Assembly (NCBI RefSeq): GCF_900215145.1
Contig: NZ_OBDO01000010.1
Span: 1-64,000, forward strand
Source of the DNA: Geodermatophilus sabuli
GTDB lineage: Bacteria; Actinomycetota; Actinomycetes; Mycobacteriales; Geodermatophilaceae
Length of the DNA: 64,000 nucleotides
Direction: 5' to 3'
Under the pieces are notes generated by a model, which was given only the letters and a program-made list of their open reading frames with translations, was not told the DNA's origin and ran no database searches. The position numbers were made by a program, and so were the translations under genes. The stretch's first letter is position 1; every line of letters begins with the position of its first letter. This document shows positions 1 through 11,359 of this stretch, piece by piece.

Positions 1-271
1 AGAGCCCCAGACCCCCGCCCCCGCTCGGGAGGGCCTCCGGCCCCCCACTCCCAGGGACCACACCGCGGCCAGGTGCCGTCCCCCCGCTGAGGAGACCCCC
101 GCCCCCGCTCGGGAGGGCCTCCGGCCCCCCACTCCCAGGGACCACACCGCGGCCAGGTGCCGTCCCCCCGCTGAGGAGAGCCCCAGACCCCCGCCCCCGC
201 TCGGGAGGGCCTCCGGCCCCCCACTCCCAGGGACCACACCGCGGCCAGGTGCCGTCCCCCCGCTGAGGAGA
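1..271. repeat. Three direct tandem copies of an 84-92 bp GC-rich repeat
   Basis: Three nearly identical copies follow one another; the shared block ACCCCCGCCCCCGCTCGGGA starts at 11, 95 and 187. Copies one and three carry an extra 8 bases (around GCCCCAG) that copy two lacks, so the spacing is 84 then 92. Each copy ends CCGCTGAGGAGA and contains a GGGAGGGCC/GGCCCCCC hairpin. There is no unique spacer between copies, so this is not a CRISPR. It lies just past the 3' end of gatB and may act as a repeated terminator. The array continues to the left edge, so the full copy number is unknown. Confidence 0.9.
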
Positions 272-286
272 AGCCGCTGCCTGGCT

Positions 287-1786
287 TCAGCTCCCGACGA
301 CGCGCTCCTCGAGCATGCGCTTGACGGTGGCGGCGTCGGCCTTGCCGCGGGTGGCCTTCATGACCGCGCCGACCAGCGCACCGAGGGCCTGCACCTTGCC
401 GCCCTGCACCTTGGCGACGACGTCGGGCGCCCCGGCGATCGCGGCCTCGACCGCGGCGACGAGCTCGTCGGACTCTCCCATGACGGCCAGCCCGCGGGCC
501 TCGACCACCTGTCCCGGATCGCCCTCGCCGGCCAGCACGCCGTCGAGCGCCTGCCGGGCCAACTGGTCGTTGATCGTGCCGGCGGACACCAGGCCGGTCA
601 GCTCGGCCACCTGTCGCGGGGTGATGGTCAGCTCCGACAACTCGACGCCGGCGTCGTTGGCCCGCCGGGCCAGCTCACCGAGCCACCACTTGCGGGCGTC
701 GGCGGGGGTGGCCCCGGCGGCGACGGTGGCGTCGACCAGACCGAGCGCACCGGCGCCGGTCAGCCAGCCCATCTCGGTGGCCGACAGACCCCACTCCTCC
801 TGCAGCCGCGCGCGGCGGGCAGCCGGGAGCTCGGGCAGCTCGGCGGCGAGCTTCTCCACCCACTCGGCGTCCGGCGCGACCGGGACGAGGTCGGGCTCGG
901 GGAAGTACCGGTAGTCGGTCGCCTCCTCCTTGCTCCGCCCCGGCGAGGTGGTGCCGGTGTCCTCGTGGAAGTGCCGGGTCTCCTGCAGCACGCGGCCGCC
1001 GCCGTCGAGGACCGCGGCCTGCCGGCGCATCTCGAAGCGCACCGACCGCTCCACCGAGCGCAGCGAGTTGACGTTCTTCGTCTCGGTGCGGGTGCCCCAC
1101 TCCAGGCTGCCGATCGGCGCCAGCGAGGTGTTCACGTCGCAGCGCAGGCTGCCCTGCTCCATCCGGACGTCGGAGGCGCCGAGCGTCTGGATGATGTCGC
1201 GCAGCTCGGTGACGTAGGCGCGGGCGACCTCGGGGGCCTTGGCGCCCGCCCCGGGGATGGGCCGGGTGACGATCTCGACGAGCGGGATCCCGGCGCGGTT
1301 GAAGTCGACCAGCGAGTAGTCCGCACCGTGGATGCGCCCGGTCGCGCCACCGACGTGCAGGTTCTTGCCGGTGTCCTCCTCCAGGTGCACCCGCTCGATC
1401 TCCACCCGGTACGTCTCGCCGTCGACCTCGACGTCCAGGTGCCCGGCGGTGCACAGGGGCTCGTCGTACTGGCTGGTCTGGAAGCCCTTGGGGATGTCCG
1501 GGTAGAAGTAGTTCTTCCGCGCGAACCGGCACCACCCGGCGATCCGGCAGCCCAGCGCCAGGCCGATGCGGATCGTGGCGGCGATCGCCGCTTCATTGGC
1601 CACCGGCAGCGAGCCGGGCATGCCGAGGCACACCGGGCAGGTCTGGGTGTTGGGCTCGGCGCCGAAGGTGGTGGCGCAGCCGCAGAACATCTTCGACGCG
1701 GTGCCCAGCTCGACGTGGGTCTCCAGACCGATCACGGGCTCGTAGCGGGTGAGGACCTCGTCGTAGTCCACCAGGGTGTCGGTCAT
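287..1786 (-). CDS. gatB: Aspartyl/glutamyl-tRNA amidotransferase subunit B
   Basis: GatB is the tRNA-binding and kinase subunit of the cytoplasmic GatCAB complex, which converts misacylated Glu-tRNA(Gln) or Asp-tRNA(Asn) to the correct amidated form. The 499-residue product starts [16 protein letters not shown] at 24-29 and the cysteines at 35, 37, 50 and 53 form the expected zinc-bound cradle, and the tail carries the YqeY-like helical domain. The open frame extends 14 codons upstream, but the chosen ATG has AAGGAGA at a suitable distance and overlaps the stop of the preceding small gene (ATGA). It is last in the run gatC-gatA-small membrane protein-gatB and is followed by the tandem repeats at the window edge. 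Confidence 0.97.
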   Translation of the reverse strand: MTDTLVDYDEVLTRYEPVIGLETHVELGTASKMFCGCATTFGAEPNTQTCPVCLGMPGSLPVANEAAIAATIRIGLALGCRIAGWCRFARKNYFYPDIPKGFQTSQYDEPLCTAGHLDVEVDGETYRVEIERVHLEEDTGKNLHVGGATGRIHGADYSLVDFNRAGIPLVEIVTRPIPGAGAKAPEVARAYVTELRDIIQTLGASDVRMEQGSLRCDVNTSLAPIGSLEWGTRTETKNVNSLRSVERSVRFEMRRQAAVLDGGGRVLQETRHFHEDTGTTSPGRSKEEATDYRYFPEPDLVPVAPDAEWVEKLAAELPELPAARRARLQEEWGLSATEMGWLTGAGALGLVDATVAAGATPADARKWWLGELARRANDAGVELSELTITPRQVAELTGLVSAGTINDQLARQALDGVLAGEGDPGQVVEARGLAVMGESDELVAAVEAAIAGAPDVVAKVQGGKVQALGALVGAVMKATRGKADAATVKRMLEERVVGS

Positions 1787-1962
1787 GAGGGGTTGTTCTC
1801 CTTCGGGCCGGTGCGACCGGTCATCCACGCACCGACCGCGGTCAGCAGGCCCAGGACGATGAAGACGGCGAAGAACGCCTCGCCGGAGACGACCCAGCCG
1901 ACCAGGCCCACGATGACGACGAACGCGGTGAGGGCCCAGGCGGCCTTGAGCGGCCCGTTCAC
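1783..1962 (-). CDS. Small hydrophobic membrane protein between gatA and gatB
   Basis: This 59-residue protein begins with GTG ([18 protein letters not shown]) and has two hydrophobic stretches, about residues 8-25 and 29-46, separated by VSGE, followed by a polar tail [11 protein letters not shown]. Two short transmembrane helices, or one long one, are likely. Its GTG overlaps the gatA stop by 4 bases and its TGA overlaps the gatB ATG by 4 bases, so it is translationally coupled on both sides; this is the best evidence that it is real. I do not recognise a function. Similar short membrane proteins sit in this position in related actinobacteria as far as I recall, but a role in amidotransferase function is not established. 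Confidence 0.75.
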   Translation of the reverse strand: MNGPLKAAWALTAFVVIVGLVGWVVSGEAFFAVFIVLGLLTAVGAWMTGRTGPKENNPS

Positions 1963-3500
1963 GCCTGGGCCCCCGCGGTCGCCGCCCGCCGATCCAGCTC
2001 GTCGAGCAGTCGGTGCCCGCGGGCGGAGTCCAGCGCAGCCTCGACGGCGGCGGCCACCCGGTAGCAGCGGTCGTCGGCCAGGGCCGGCGCCATGACCTGG
2101 AAGCCGACCGGCAGCCCGTCGGACAGCCCGCACGGCACCGAGATCGCCGGCAGCCCGGCGAGGCTGGCCGGCAGGGTGCACAGGTCGGCGGCGTACATGG
2201 CCAGCGGGTCGTCGACGCGGGCGCCGATCAGCCAGGCCACGGTCGGGCTGGTCGGGCTGACCAGCACGTCGACGTCGTCGTAGGCGGACGTGAAGTCGCG
2301 GGTGATCAGCGTGCGGACCTTCTGCGCCTGCCCGTAGTAGGCGTCGTAGTAGCCCGCCGACAAGGCGTAGGTGCCCAGGATGATGCGGCGCTTGACCTCC
2401 GGCCCGAACCCCTGCTCGCGGGTCAGGGACATGACCTCGTCGAGGTGGTGGGCGCCGTCGTCGCCGACCCGGAGACCGAACCGCATGCCCTCGAACCGCG
2501 CCAGGTTGGACGAGGCCTCGCTGGGGGCGATGAGGTAGTACGCCGGCAGGGCGAGGTCGAACGAGGGGCAGGAGACCTCGCGGACGTCGGCGCCCATGCT
2601 CTCCAGCAGCGCCACCGTCTCCCTCGTGCGGGCCAGCACCCCGTCCTCGTAGCCGTCGGTGTGCCCGTCGCCGCCGAGTTCGCGGACGACACCGACGCGC
2701 AGGCCGGCCAGGTCGCCACCGGCGCCCCGGCGCGCGGCCTCCACCAGACCGAGGGTCGGGGCGTCGATGCTCGTGGAGTCGCGGGGGTCGTGCCCGCCGA
2801 TCGCCTCGTGCAGGACGGCGGCGTCGAGAACGGTGCGCGCCATCGGGCCGGCCTGGTCGAGGCTGGACGAGAACGCGATGAGGCCGTAGCGGGACACCGA
2901 GCCGTAGGTGGGCTTGTGCCCGACCAGCCCGGTGACGGCGGCCGGCTGGCGGATCGAGCCGCCGGTGTCGGTGCCCAGCGCCCACGGGGCCAGGCCACCG
3001 GCGACCGCGGCCGACGAGCCGCCGGAGGACCCGCCGGGGATGCGCTCGGGGTCCCACGGGTTGCGGGTCGGCCGGTAGGCGGAGTTCTCGGTGGAGGAGC
3101 CCATCGCGAACTCGTCCATGTTGGTCTTGCCCAGCAGCACGGTGCCGGCGTCCTTGAGCCGGGCGGCGACGGTCGCGTCGTACGGCGGCCGCCAGCCCTC
3201 GAGGATCTTCGAACCGCTGGTGGTGGGCACCCCCTCGGTGACGAAGACGTCCTTGAGCGCGATCGGGAGGCCGGCCAGGGGCCCGAGCTCCTCTCCCGCG
3301 GCGCGGGCGGCGTCGATCTCACCGGCGCGGGCCAGCGCGGCGTCGGCGTCGACGTGCAGGTAGGCGCCGAGCACGCCGTCGGCGGCGGCGATCCGGTCGA
3401 GGTAGGCACGGGTCAGCTCCACCGAGCTGAGCTCCCCGCCGGCCAGCCGCCGGCCGAGCTCGGCGGCGTCGAGGGTGGTCAGGTCCTGGGGATCGGCCAC
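1959..3500 (-). CDS. gatA: Aspartyl/glutamyl-tRNA amidotransferase subunit A
   Basis: GatA is the glutaminase of GatCAB, supplying ammonia to GatB. The 513-residue protein has the amidase-signature fold: catalytic Lys at 83 (IALKDVF), cis-Ser at 158 in the [14 protein letters not shown] loop and nucleophilic Ser at 182 in TDTGGSIR. The GTG start is only 5 bases beyond the gatC stop and gives a normal N-terminus ([16 protein letters not shown]). A much longer open frame continues upstream through gatC, but it has no similarity to the family and is a high-GC artefact. The 3' end overlaps the small membrane gene. Confidence 0.97.
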   Translation of the reverse strand: MADPQDLTTLDAAELGRRLAGGELSSVELTRAYLDRIAAADGVLGAYLHVDADAALARAGEIDAARAAGEELGPLAGLPIALKDVFVTEGVPTTSGSKILEGWRPPYDATVAARLKDAGTVLLGKTNMDEFAMGSSTENSAYRPTRNPWDPERIPGGSSGGSSAAVAGGLAPWALGTDTGGSIRQPAAVTGLVGHKPTYGSVSRYGLIAFSSSLDQAGPMARTVLDAAVLHEAIGGHDPRDSTSIDAPTLGLVEAARRGAGGDLAGLRVGVVRELGGDGHTDGYEDGVLARTRETVALLESMGADVREVSCPSFDLALPAYYLIAPSEASSNLARFEGMRFGLRVGDDGAHHLDEVMSLTREQGFGPEVKRRIILGTYALSAGYYDAYYGQAQKVRTLITRDFTSAYDDVDVLVSPTSPTVAWLIGARVDDPLAMYAADLCTLPASLAGLPAISVPCGLSDGLPVGFQVMAPALADDRCYRVAAAVEAALDSARGHRLLDELDRRAATAGAQA

Positions 3501-3505
3501 GCCGG

Positions 3506-3823
3506 TCACTCCTCGTCGCCCAGGATCTGCGGGACGCGGAAGCGGTCGTCCTCCGCGGCGGGCGCACCGGCGAGGACGACGTCGCGCGGCAGGCTCGGGG
3601 TGACCACGTCGGGCCGGGTGACGTTGGTCAGCGGCACGGCATGCGTCATCGGCGCGACGTCGGCGGTGTCGGCCTTGCCCACCTGCGCCACGGCGTCGAG
3701 CACCGCGGACAGCTGGCCCGCGAAGTGGTCGAGCTCGTCGTCGCTGAGGGCCAGACGGGCCAGGCGCGCCAGGTGCGCGAGGTCCTGCCGCCCGAGGGGT
3801 TCCTTCGGGGAGGGGGTGCTCAC
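3506..3823 (-). CDS. gatC: Aspartyl/glutamyl-tRNA amidotransferase subunit C
   Basis: GatC is the small belt-like subunit that wraps GatA and GatB together. The 105-residue product has the typical N-terminal helix [20 protein letters not shown] and a C-terminal segment ending [12 protein letters not shown]. It starts at GTG ([13 protein letters not shown]) and is the first gene of the gat operon; 216 bp separate it from the divergent ACT-domain gene, so the operon promoter should lie in 3824-4039. I could not pick a specific -10/-35 pair there with confidence. Confidence 0.95.
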   Translation of the reverse strand: MSTPSPKEPLGRQDLAHLARLARLALSDDELDHFAGQLSAVLDAVAQVGKADTADVAPMTHAVPLTNVTRPDVVTPSLPRDVVLAGAPAAEDDRFRVPQILGDEE

Positions 3824-4039
3824 TGCGCTGCGGACTCCACTTCGGGGGCGCCTTCCGAGGCCGTGGACGGCCAGGGAACCAACCCCGCCACTGTACGTGG
3901 GGCGCCTCCGCTGCCGTCCGGGCGGCGAGGTCCGACCCCGGCGCCCCCGGAGGTCCCTCGACCGCCGCCGGACCGATGGGGGAAGCTGGTCGCACCGCGA
4001 TCGACGGAGATCGGCCCGTACCTCGAACCCGGAGGACCT

Positions 4040-4711
4040 GTGTCCTATCTCCTGCGTCTGGTCGTCCCTGACCGTCCCGGCATCCTCGGCGCCGTGGCGA
4101 CGGCGCTGGGCACCGCCGGCATCGACATCGTCTCGGTGGACGTGCTCGAGCGCGGCGGAGGCGTCGCCGTCGACGACATCGTCGTGGACCTGCCCTCCGA
4201 CCGGCTCCCCGACAGCCTCATCACGCTGGCCCACGCGGTCGACGGCGTCCAGGTCGAATCGCTGCGGCCGTTCGCCGGGCCGCTGGACACCCACCGCGAG
4301 CTCGAACTGCTGGAGTCCCTGGCCCGCGCCGGCGAGGGCACCGCCGTCAAGCTGCTCGCCGCCGAGCTCCCGCGGGTGTTCCACAGCGGGTGGGCGGCGG
4401 TGCTGCACGGCGAGCCCGACGGACAGCCGTGCGAGGTCCTGGCCGCCTCCGACGCGGCTCCCGGCTTCGACGGCATGACCCTCCCGTGGCTGCCGCTGCC
4501 CGCCGCGCGACTGCTGCCCAGCGAGGAGGACTGGCTCCCCGAGCGCTGGCGGGAGATGGCCATCGAGATGATGGCGACCCCCTTCGGCAGCCCACGCACG
4601 GCCGTCGTCCTGGGCCGCTCCGGGGGGCCGGCCTACCGCCGGTCGGAGCTGCTGCGGCTCGTACACCTCGCCGGGATCGCCGCGAGCGTCGCCCACCTGC
4701 CGCCGGCCTGA
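4040..4711 (+). CDS. ACT-domain amino-acid-binding protein
   Basis: The 223-residue protein opens with an ACT domain (about residues 1-75, [20 protein letters not shown]... [25 protein letters not shown]), a fold that usually binds amino acids as an allosteric effector. The remaining 150 residues have no motif I recognise. GTG at 4040 is chosen because GGAGG lies at 4031-4035 and because it places the ACT domain at the N-terminus; the open frame itself begins 400 bases earlier, antisense to gatC. It is divergent from gatCAB, the same arrangement as the conserved ACT protein Rv3013 next to gatC in M. tuberculosis (from memory). Ligand unknown. Confidence 0.85.
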   Translation: MSYLLRLVVPDRPGILGAVATALGTAGIDIVSVDVLERGGGVAVDDIVVDLPSDRLPDSLITLAHAVDGVQVESLRPFAGPLDTHRELELLESLARAGEGTAVKLLAAELPRVFHSGWAAVLHGEPDGQPCEVLAASDAAPGFDGMTLPWLPLPAARLLPSEEDWLPERWREMAIEMMATPFGSPRTAVVLGRSGGPAYRRSELLRLVHLAGIAASVAHLPPA

Positions 4712-4903
4712 GCCGGCCGGGGCTGCCCGACCCTCCCGCAGCTCTCGACGTCGCCCGCCGGGGCGCCCCTCCACGGCGACCGGCGGGTGGCGCGCCTCCG
4801 TCCCCCTGCACACGTCATCCCGACCGGCCGCACGACCGCTTGCCGGGCTACACGGTCGTGACCTGCAGGAATGCGGGCAGAGGCACATTGCCGACCCCAC
4901 CGT

Positions 4904-4919
4904 TCGAACCTATGATCGA
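4904..4919 (+). promoter_or_regulatory. Candidate LexA (SOS) box
   Basis: TCGAAC-CTAT-GATCGA matches the mycobacterial LexA consensus TCGAAC-N4-GTTCGA at 11 of 12 defined bases, with the exact 4-base spacer. It sits 4 bp before the ATG of the 13E12/HNH gene. Members of the 13E12 family in M. tuberculosis are known to be preceded by SOS boxes, so the position fits. So close to the ATG, LexA binding would block both transcription and initiation. Confidence 0.6.
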
Positions 4920-4922
4920 GAA

Positions 4923-5696
4923 ATGGGAAGGCGGGCAGCGACTGAGCTGACGGAGCCCTCCCGTGGTCCTGCATCCGACTCCGCCTCGCCGTCCGTGGGA
5001 TGGGCGTCCGGGCCGCTCGGCGCGGTCCAGGCCGCCGATCGCGAGATCGCCCGACAGACCGCGCTGCGCGCGCGTGTGGTGGCGGAGTTCGCCGCGTCAC
5101 GTCCGGCGACCACCGATCGGCAGCAGGGCGAGCGCGGGGCGATGAGTGCCGAGCGGTGGACCGCCCGGCCCGACGTGCTGCGGGCGGTGAGCGAGTGGGC
5201 CGCACCCGAACTGTCCATCGCCGTGAACATCACGGCACGGGCCGCCGAGACACTCACCGACGCGCTCACCGGCGCCCTGAGGGCGCTCACCGACCTGCCC
5301 GGGCTGCGCGCCGCCGCGCACTGCGGCGCCCCCACCTGCCGCCGCCGGCCCCTCACCTGCCCCCACGACCTCATCGGCCGCCCCGGCCTGAGCGCACCCG
5401 GGCCCACCGACGGCCACCGCCCCGGCGCCGCCCTGGACCGCTTCGTCCGCGCCCGCGACCGCCGCTGCCGCTTTCCCGGCTGCCGCCGCCGCATCCCCCG
5501 CGGCGGCGAACTGGACCACTCCCGGCCCTGGCCCGCCGGACCCACCAGCGCCACCGACCTCACCGGCTACTGCACGACCGACCACCGCGGCAGACACCAG
5601 GCACCGGGCTGGCGACACACCCTCGCCCCCGACGGCACCCTCACCGCCACCACCCCCACCGGCCTGACCGCGACCACCACCCCGCCGCCGTACTGA
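4923..5696 (+). CDS. 13E12/DUF222-type HNH endonuclease protein, internally shortened
   Basis: The 257-residue product has the start of a DUF222 (13E12 repeat) domain, about residues 33-120 (GPLGAVQAADREIARQTALR ... SAERWTARPDVLRAVSEWAA), then a C-terminal HNH module (about 175-220): FVRARDRRCRFPGC, ELDHSRPWP and the YCTTDHRGRHQAPGW segment. Full-length family members are usually 400-500 residues; the long helical middle of DUF222 is missing while the frame stays open, suggesting an in-frame internal deletion. HNH ligands C, C, H and H are present, so it may still bind metal. It sits between the ACT gene and ligA, interrupting conserved synteny, and is convergent with ligA (22 bp apart). Start uncertain; the ATG follows the candidate LexA box. 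Confidence 0.75.
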   Translation: MGRRAATELTEPSRGPASDSASPSVGWASGPLGAVQAADREIARQTALRARVVAEFAASRPATTDRQQGERGAMSAERWTARPDVLRAVSEWAAPELSIAVNITARAAETLTDALTGALRALTDLPGLRAAAHCGAPTCRRRPLTCPHDLIGRPGLSAPGPTDGHRPGAALDRFVRARDRRCRFPGCRRRIPRGGELDHSRPWPAGPTSATDLTGYCTTDHRGRHQAPGWRHTLAPDGTLTATTPTGLTATTTPPPY

Positions 5697-5718
5697 CTGC
5701 GGGTCACACGCAGGGAGG

Positions 5719-8001
<2,283 letters not shown>

Positions 8002-9039
8002 TCACTCGGGCAGCAGGTACCGCGCCGCCTCGCGCACGTGGGTCATCGCCGTCCGCGCGTAGCCGGGTGTCGCCCCGGCCAGCCCGCAGGACGGCGTCAG
8101 CGTGACCGCGGTGTGCAGCCGGTCGGCCGGGAAGCCCAGTTCACTCCACCACGCCTGCAGCCGGGAGGCGGTCGCCTTCGGCGCGGGCAGCGTCGCGTCG
8201 GTGCCCGGGACGACACCGGGCAGCAGGTGGGTGCCGGCCTCGACCGCGGTGCCGATCGCGTCGAGGTCCTGGACCGTCCCGAGGTCGAAGGAGACCGCGC
8301 CGGCACCGGCGGCCCGGAACAGCTCCAGCGGCGCCCGATTCGCGCAGCAGTGCACCACCACCGGCACGTCCAGCGCGTCGACGACGGCGGCGAGCTCCTG
8401 CTCGACGACGGACGCCTCGACCGCGGCGAGCTTGCCGAAGCCGCTGACCGTGGGCAGCGCGCCCTGCAGGACGGCGGGCACCGAGGGCTCGTCGAGCTGC
8501 ACCACGACCCGCGCGCCGGGCACCCGTGCGGTGACAGCGGCGACGTGCTGCGCGACGCCCTCGGCGAGGGACTGACCGAGGTCGCGACGGGCGCCGGGGT
8601 CGACGACGGCGCGGTCACCGCGGGTGCGCTCCAACCCGGCGGCCAGTGTCCACGGCCCGGCCACCTGCACCTTGAACGGTCCCTCGTAGGCCTCGGCGAC
8701 CTCGTACAGGGCGTCGAGGTCGCGGGCGAGGAACTCCTGCGCCCGCCGCTGGTCCACGCCGGAGCGCGGGACCAGCCGCCAGCCGGCGGGCGTCAGCTCC
8801 ACGGCGATCTCGACCAGCAGTGCGGCGCCGCGGCCCACGAGGTCGGCGCCGGCTCCGCGACCGGGCAGCTCGGGCAGGTGCGGGAAGTCGGGGAGCTCGC
8901 CGGTCACCGTGCGCAGCGCCTCGGCGGCGTCGGTACCGGGCAGCGAGCCCACGCCGGTCGCGGGCCCCCAGGACGCAGGCCCGGGCCCGGCGTCGGGGGT
9001 CGGCTCGATCGGCGAGGCGGGATCGATCGGCGAGGCCAC
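8002..9039 (-). CDS. MetE-like (core) methionine synthase domain protein
   Basis: The 345-residue protein corresponds only to the catalytic C-terminal barrel of cobalamin-independent methionine synthase. The zinc-ligand motifs are present: HCC (VVVHCCANRAPLE) and SCGLAG near the end, with QLDEPSVPAVL upstream. The N-terminal half of canonical MetE, which helps bind methyltetrahydrofolate, is absent, so it may use a different methyl donor or be a related methyltransferase. GTG 9039 is the first plausible start (MASPIDPASPIEP), followed by a Pro-rich leader before the barrel (ATGVGSLPGTDAAEAL). It lies between mnmA and ligA, matching a conserved actinobacterial order. True substrate unknown. 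Confidence 0.75.
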   Translation of the reverse strand: MASPIDPASPIEPTPDAGPGPASWGPATGVGSLPGTDAAEALRTVTGELPDFPHLPELPGRGAGADLVGRGAALLVEIAVELTPAGWRLVPRSGVDQRRAQEFLARDLDALYEVAEAYEGPFKVQVAGPWTLAAGLERTRGDRAVVDPGARRDLGQSLAEGVAQHVAAVTARVPGARVVVQLDEPSVPAVLQGALPTVSGFGKLAAVEASVVEQELAAVVDALDVPVVVHCCANRAPLELFRAAGAGAVSFDLGTVQDLDAIGTAVEAGTHLLPGVVPGTDATLPAPKATASRLQAWWSELGFPADRLHTAVTLTPSCGLAGATPGYARTAMTHVREAARYLLPE

Positions 9040-9080
9040 GGGTCCGACCGTAGTCGGCCGGCTCCCCGGCCCCGGTCGAC

Positions 9081-10169
9081 CTAGGCGGGGACCGGGTGGC
9101 CGGCGGAGACCACGGTCCCCTGCCCCAGCACGAGGTCGCCCCGCTCGACGTCGGCGGCGTACAGCACCGCCGACTGCCCCGGGGCCACGCCACGCTGCTC
9201 GCTGCCCAGGCGCAGCACCAGCCCGCCGTCGTCGGCCGCGCTGACCGTGCAGGGCACCGGGGTGCCGTGCGCCCGCAGCTGCACCTCGGCGTGGAACGGC
9301 AGCCGCGGGACCGGGCCGGTCCAGGTGGGCCGGGCGGTACGCACCTCGGTCACACCCGCCTGCTCGGCGGTGCCGATGGTCACCGTGCGGGTCACCGGCT
9401 CGATGCCGAGCACGTAGCGGGGCCGGGAGTCGCCGACCGCGACCCCGAGACCGCGGCGCTGCCCCACGGTGAAGCCGTAGGTGCCGCCGTGTTCCCCCAC
9501 GGTCGCGCCGGTGGCGGCGTCGACGACCGGTCCGGGCTGCTCGCCCAGCCGCCGGGACAGGAAGCCGCGGGTGTCGCCGTCCGGGATGAAGCAGATGTCG
9601 TGCGAGTCGGCCTTGGTCGCCACCGCGAAGCCCCGCTCGGCGGCGATCTCCCGGACCCGCTGCTTGGTCATCGACCCCAGCGGGAAGACCGCCCCGGCCA
9701 GTTGCTCGGCGGTGAGGACCGCGAGCACGTAGGACTGGTCCTTGGCCGGGTCGACCGAGCGCCGCAGCTGACCGTCGGCCAGCCGCGCGTGGTGCCCGGT
9801 GACGACGGCGTCGAAGCCCAGCGCCTGCGCGCGGTCCAGCACCGCGGCGAACTTGATCTTCTCGTTGCAGCGCAGGCACGGGTTGGGCGTGCGTCCGGCC
9901 GCGTACTCGGCCACGAAGTCGTCGACGACGTCCTCGGTGAACCGCTCGGCGAGGTCCCAGACGTAGAACGGGATGCCCAGCTCGTCGGCGACCCGGCGGG
10001 CGTCGTGGGCGTCCTCGACGCTGCAGCACCCCCGGGCGCCGCTGCGCAGCGTCTGCCGGTCCGGGGAGAGCGCCAGGTGCACTCCGGTGACGTCGTGGCC
10101 TGCGTCCACGGCCAGCGCCGCGGCGACCGCCGAGTCCACGCCGCCGCTCATGGCCGCGAGCAGGCGCAC
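9081..10169 (-). CDS. mnmA: tRNA 2-thiouridylase MnmA
   Basis: MnmA thiolates uridine 34 of Lys, Glu and Gln tRNAs using ATP and persulfide sulfur. The 362-residue product has the PP-loop SGGVDS at 8-13, the catalytic cysteine pair C101 ([13 protein letters not shown]) and C193 ([15 protein letters not shown]), and the C-terminal beta-barrel ([17 protein letters not shown]). Its GTG start overlaps the cysteine desulfurase stop by one base (TAGTG), so the two are coupled and the desulfurase is the likely sulfur donor. An extra Cys98 in PNPC is next to the catalytic position. Confidence 0.96.
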   Translation of the reverse strand: MRLLAAMSGGVDSAVAAALAVDAGHDVTGVHLALSPDRQTLRSGARGCCSVEDAHDARRVADELGIPFYVWDLAERFTEDVVDDFVAEYAAGRTPNPCLRCNEKIKFAAVLDRAQALGFDAVVTGHHARLADGQLRRSVDPAKDQSYVLAVLTAEQLAGAVFPLGSMTKQRVREIAAERGFAVATKADSHDICFIPDGDTRGFLSRRLGEQPGPVVDAATGATVGEHGGTYGFTVGQRRGLGVAVGDSRPRYVLGIEPVTRTVTIGTAEQAGVTEVRTARPTWTGPVPRLPFHAEVQLRAHGTPVPCTVSAADDGGLVLRLGSEQRGVAPGQSAVLYAADVERGDLVLGQGTVVSAGHPVPA

Positions 10170-11359
10170 TACCGCCGCCCCAGTCCGGCCCGCCGGGCGC
10201 GTTCCACCACCGGCCCGATCACGTCGAGCACCGCGTCGACGTCGGCGTCGGTCGACGTGTGACCGAACGAGAACCGCAGCGAGCTGCGCGCCCGGTCGGC
10301 GTCGGCACCGACGGCGAGCAGCACGTGGCTGGGGCGGGCGACCCCGGCACTGCAGGCCGAGCCGGTGGAGCACTCCACGCCGCGCGCGTCGAGCAGCATG
10401 AGCAGCGCGTCGCCCTCGGCCCCGGGGAAGGACAGGTGCGCGTTGCCGGGGAGCCGGCCCGGCCCGCCGGCGACGACGTCGTCGAGGGGGGCGCCGTTGA
10501 GCTGGACGTCGGGCACCTGCGCCATCACCCCGGCGACCAGCCGGTCGCGCAGGGCGGACACGCGCACCGCCCGCTCCTCGCGGGTGCGCACCGCCGTCGA
10601 CGTGGCCACCTGCAGGCCGACGATCGCGGCGACGTCGAGCGTCCCGGAGCGCACGTCGCGCTCCTGGCCGCCGCCGTGCAGCAACGGCGTGCACTCCGCG
10701 TCGCGGCGCAGCAGCAGCACCCCAGCCCCCATGGGGCCACCCAGCTTGTGCCCGGTCATGGTGAGCGCGTCGACGCCGCTGGCGGTGAAGTCGACCGGCA
10801 CCTGACCGACCGCCTGCACCGCGTCGGTGTGCAGGGGGACCCCGACCGCGTGCGCGACCTCGGCGAGCGCGGCGAGGTCGCTGACCGTACCGATCTCGTT
10901 GTTGGCCCACATGACGCTGGCCAACGCGACGTCGTCGCCGTCGCCGAGCGCCGCACGCAGTGCCTCGGGGGTGATCCGCCCCGTCGGCTCCACCGAGAGC
11001 CAGGTGATGTCGGCGCCGTCGTGCTTGGCCAGCCACTCGACGCTGTCGAGGACGGCGTGGTGCTCGGCGGGGCTCACCACGATCCGCCGGCGGCGGGAGT
11101 CGGCGTCGCGGCGGGCCCAGAACAGGCCCTTGACGGCGAGGTTGTCGCTCTCGGTGCCCCCACCGGTGAACAGGACCTCGGATGGGCGCGCGCCCAGCGC
11201 CTCGGCCAGGCGCTCGCGGGCCTGCTCGGCGGAGCGACGCGCGGCGCGGCCGCTGGCGTGCAGCGAGGAGGCGTTGCCGACCCGGCCCAGCTGCTCGGTC
11301 ATCGCAGCCAGGACCTCGGGCAGCATCGGCGTGGTCGCCGCGTGGTCCAGGTAGGTCAT
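10169..11359 (-). CDS. Cysteine desulfurase (IscS/NifS class)
   Basis: A PLP enzyme that strips sulfur from cysteine and passes it as persulfide. The 396-residue protein shows the aminotransferase class V core: HH at 100-101, Asp179 and Gln182, Schiff-base Lys205 ([13 protein letters not shown]) and the sulfur-carrying Cys336 in the flexible loop (STGSACSAG). ATG 11359 gives [13 protein letters not shown], the canonical N-terminus of IscS-type enzymes. It overlaps the MFS stop upstream and mnmA downstream, so its main job here is probably tRNA thiolation; Fe-S supply is also possible. Confidence 0.95.
   Translation of the reverse strand: MTYLDHAATTPMLPEVLAAMTEQLGRVGNASSLHASGRAARRSAEQARERLAEALGARPSEVLFTGGGTESDNLAVKGLFWARRDADSRRRRIVVSPAEHHAVLDSVEWLAKHDGADITWLSVEPTGRITPEALRAALGDGDDVALASVMWANNEIGTVSDLAALAEVAHAVGVPLHTDAVQAVGQVPVDFTASGVDALTMTGHKLGGPMGAGVLLLRRDAECTPLLHGGGQERDVRSGTLDVAAIVGLQVATSTAVRTREERAVRVSALRDRLVAGVMAQVPDVQLNGAPLDDVVAGGPGRLPGNAHLSFPGAEGDALLMLLDARGVECSTGSACSAGVARPSHVLLAVGADADRARSSLRFSFGHTSTDADVDAVLDVIGPVVERARRAGLGRR

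Noticed and set aside
1-271. The tandem repeats as a CRISPR array
   Set aside because: The copies are contiguous with no unique spacers and are 84-92 bp long.
965-2095. Long plus-strand open frame over gatB
   Set aside because: Antisense to a fully conserved gatB; composition is Arg/Gly/Ala/Val soup typical of high-GC shadow frames.
4901-4920. GTTCGAACC as the T-loop of a tRNA gene
   Set aside because: No acceptor, D or anticodon stems can be formed around it; the LexA-box reading fits better.
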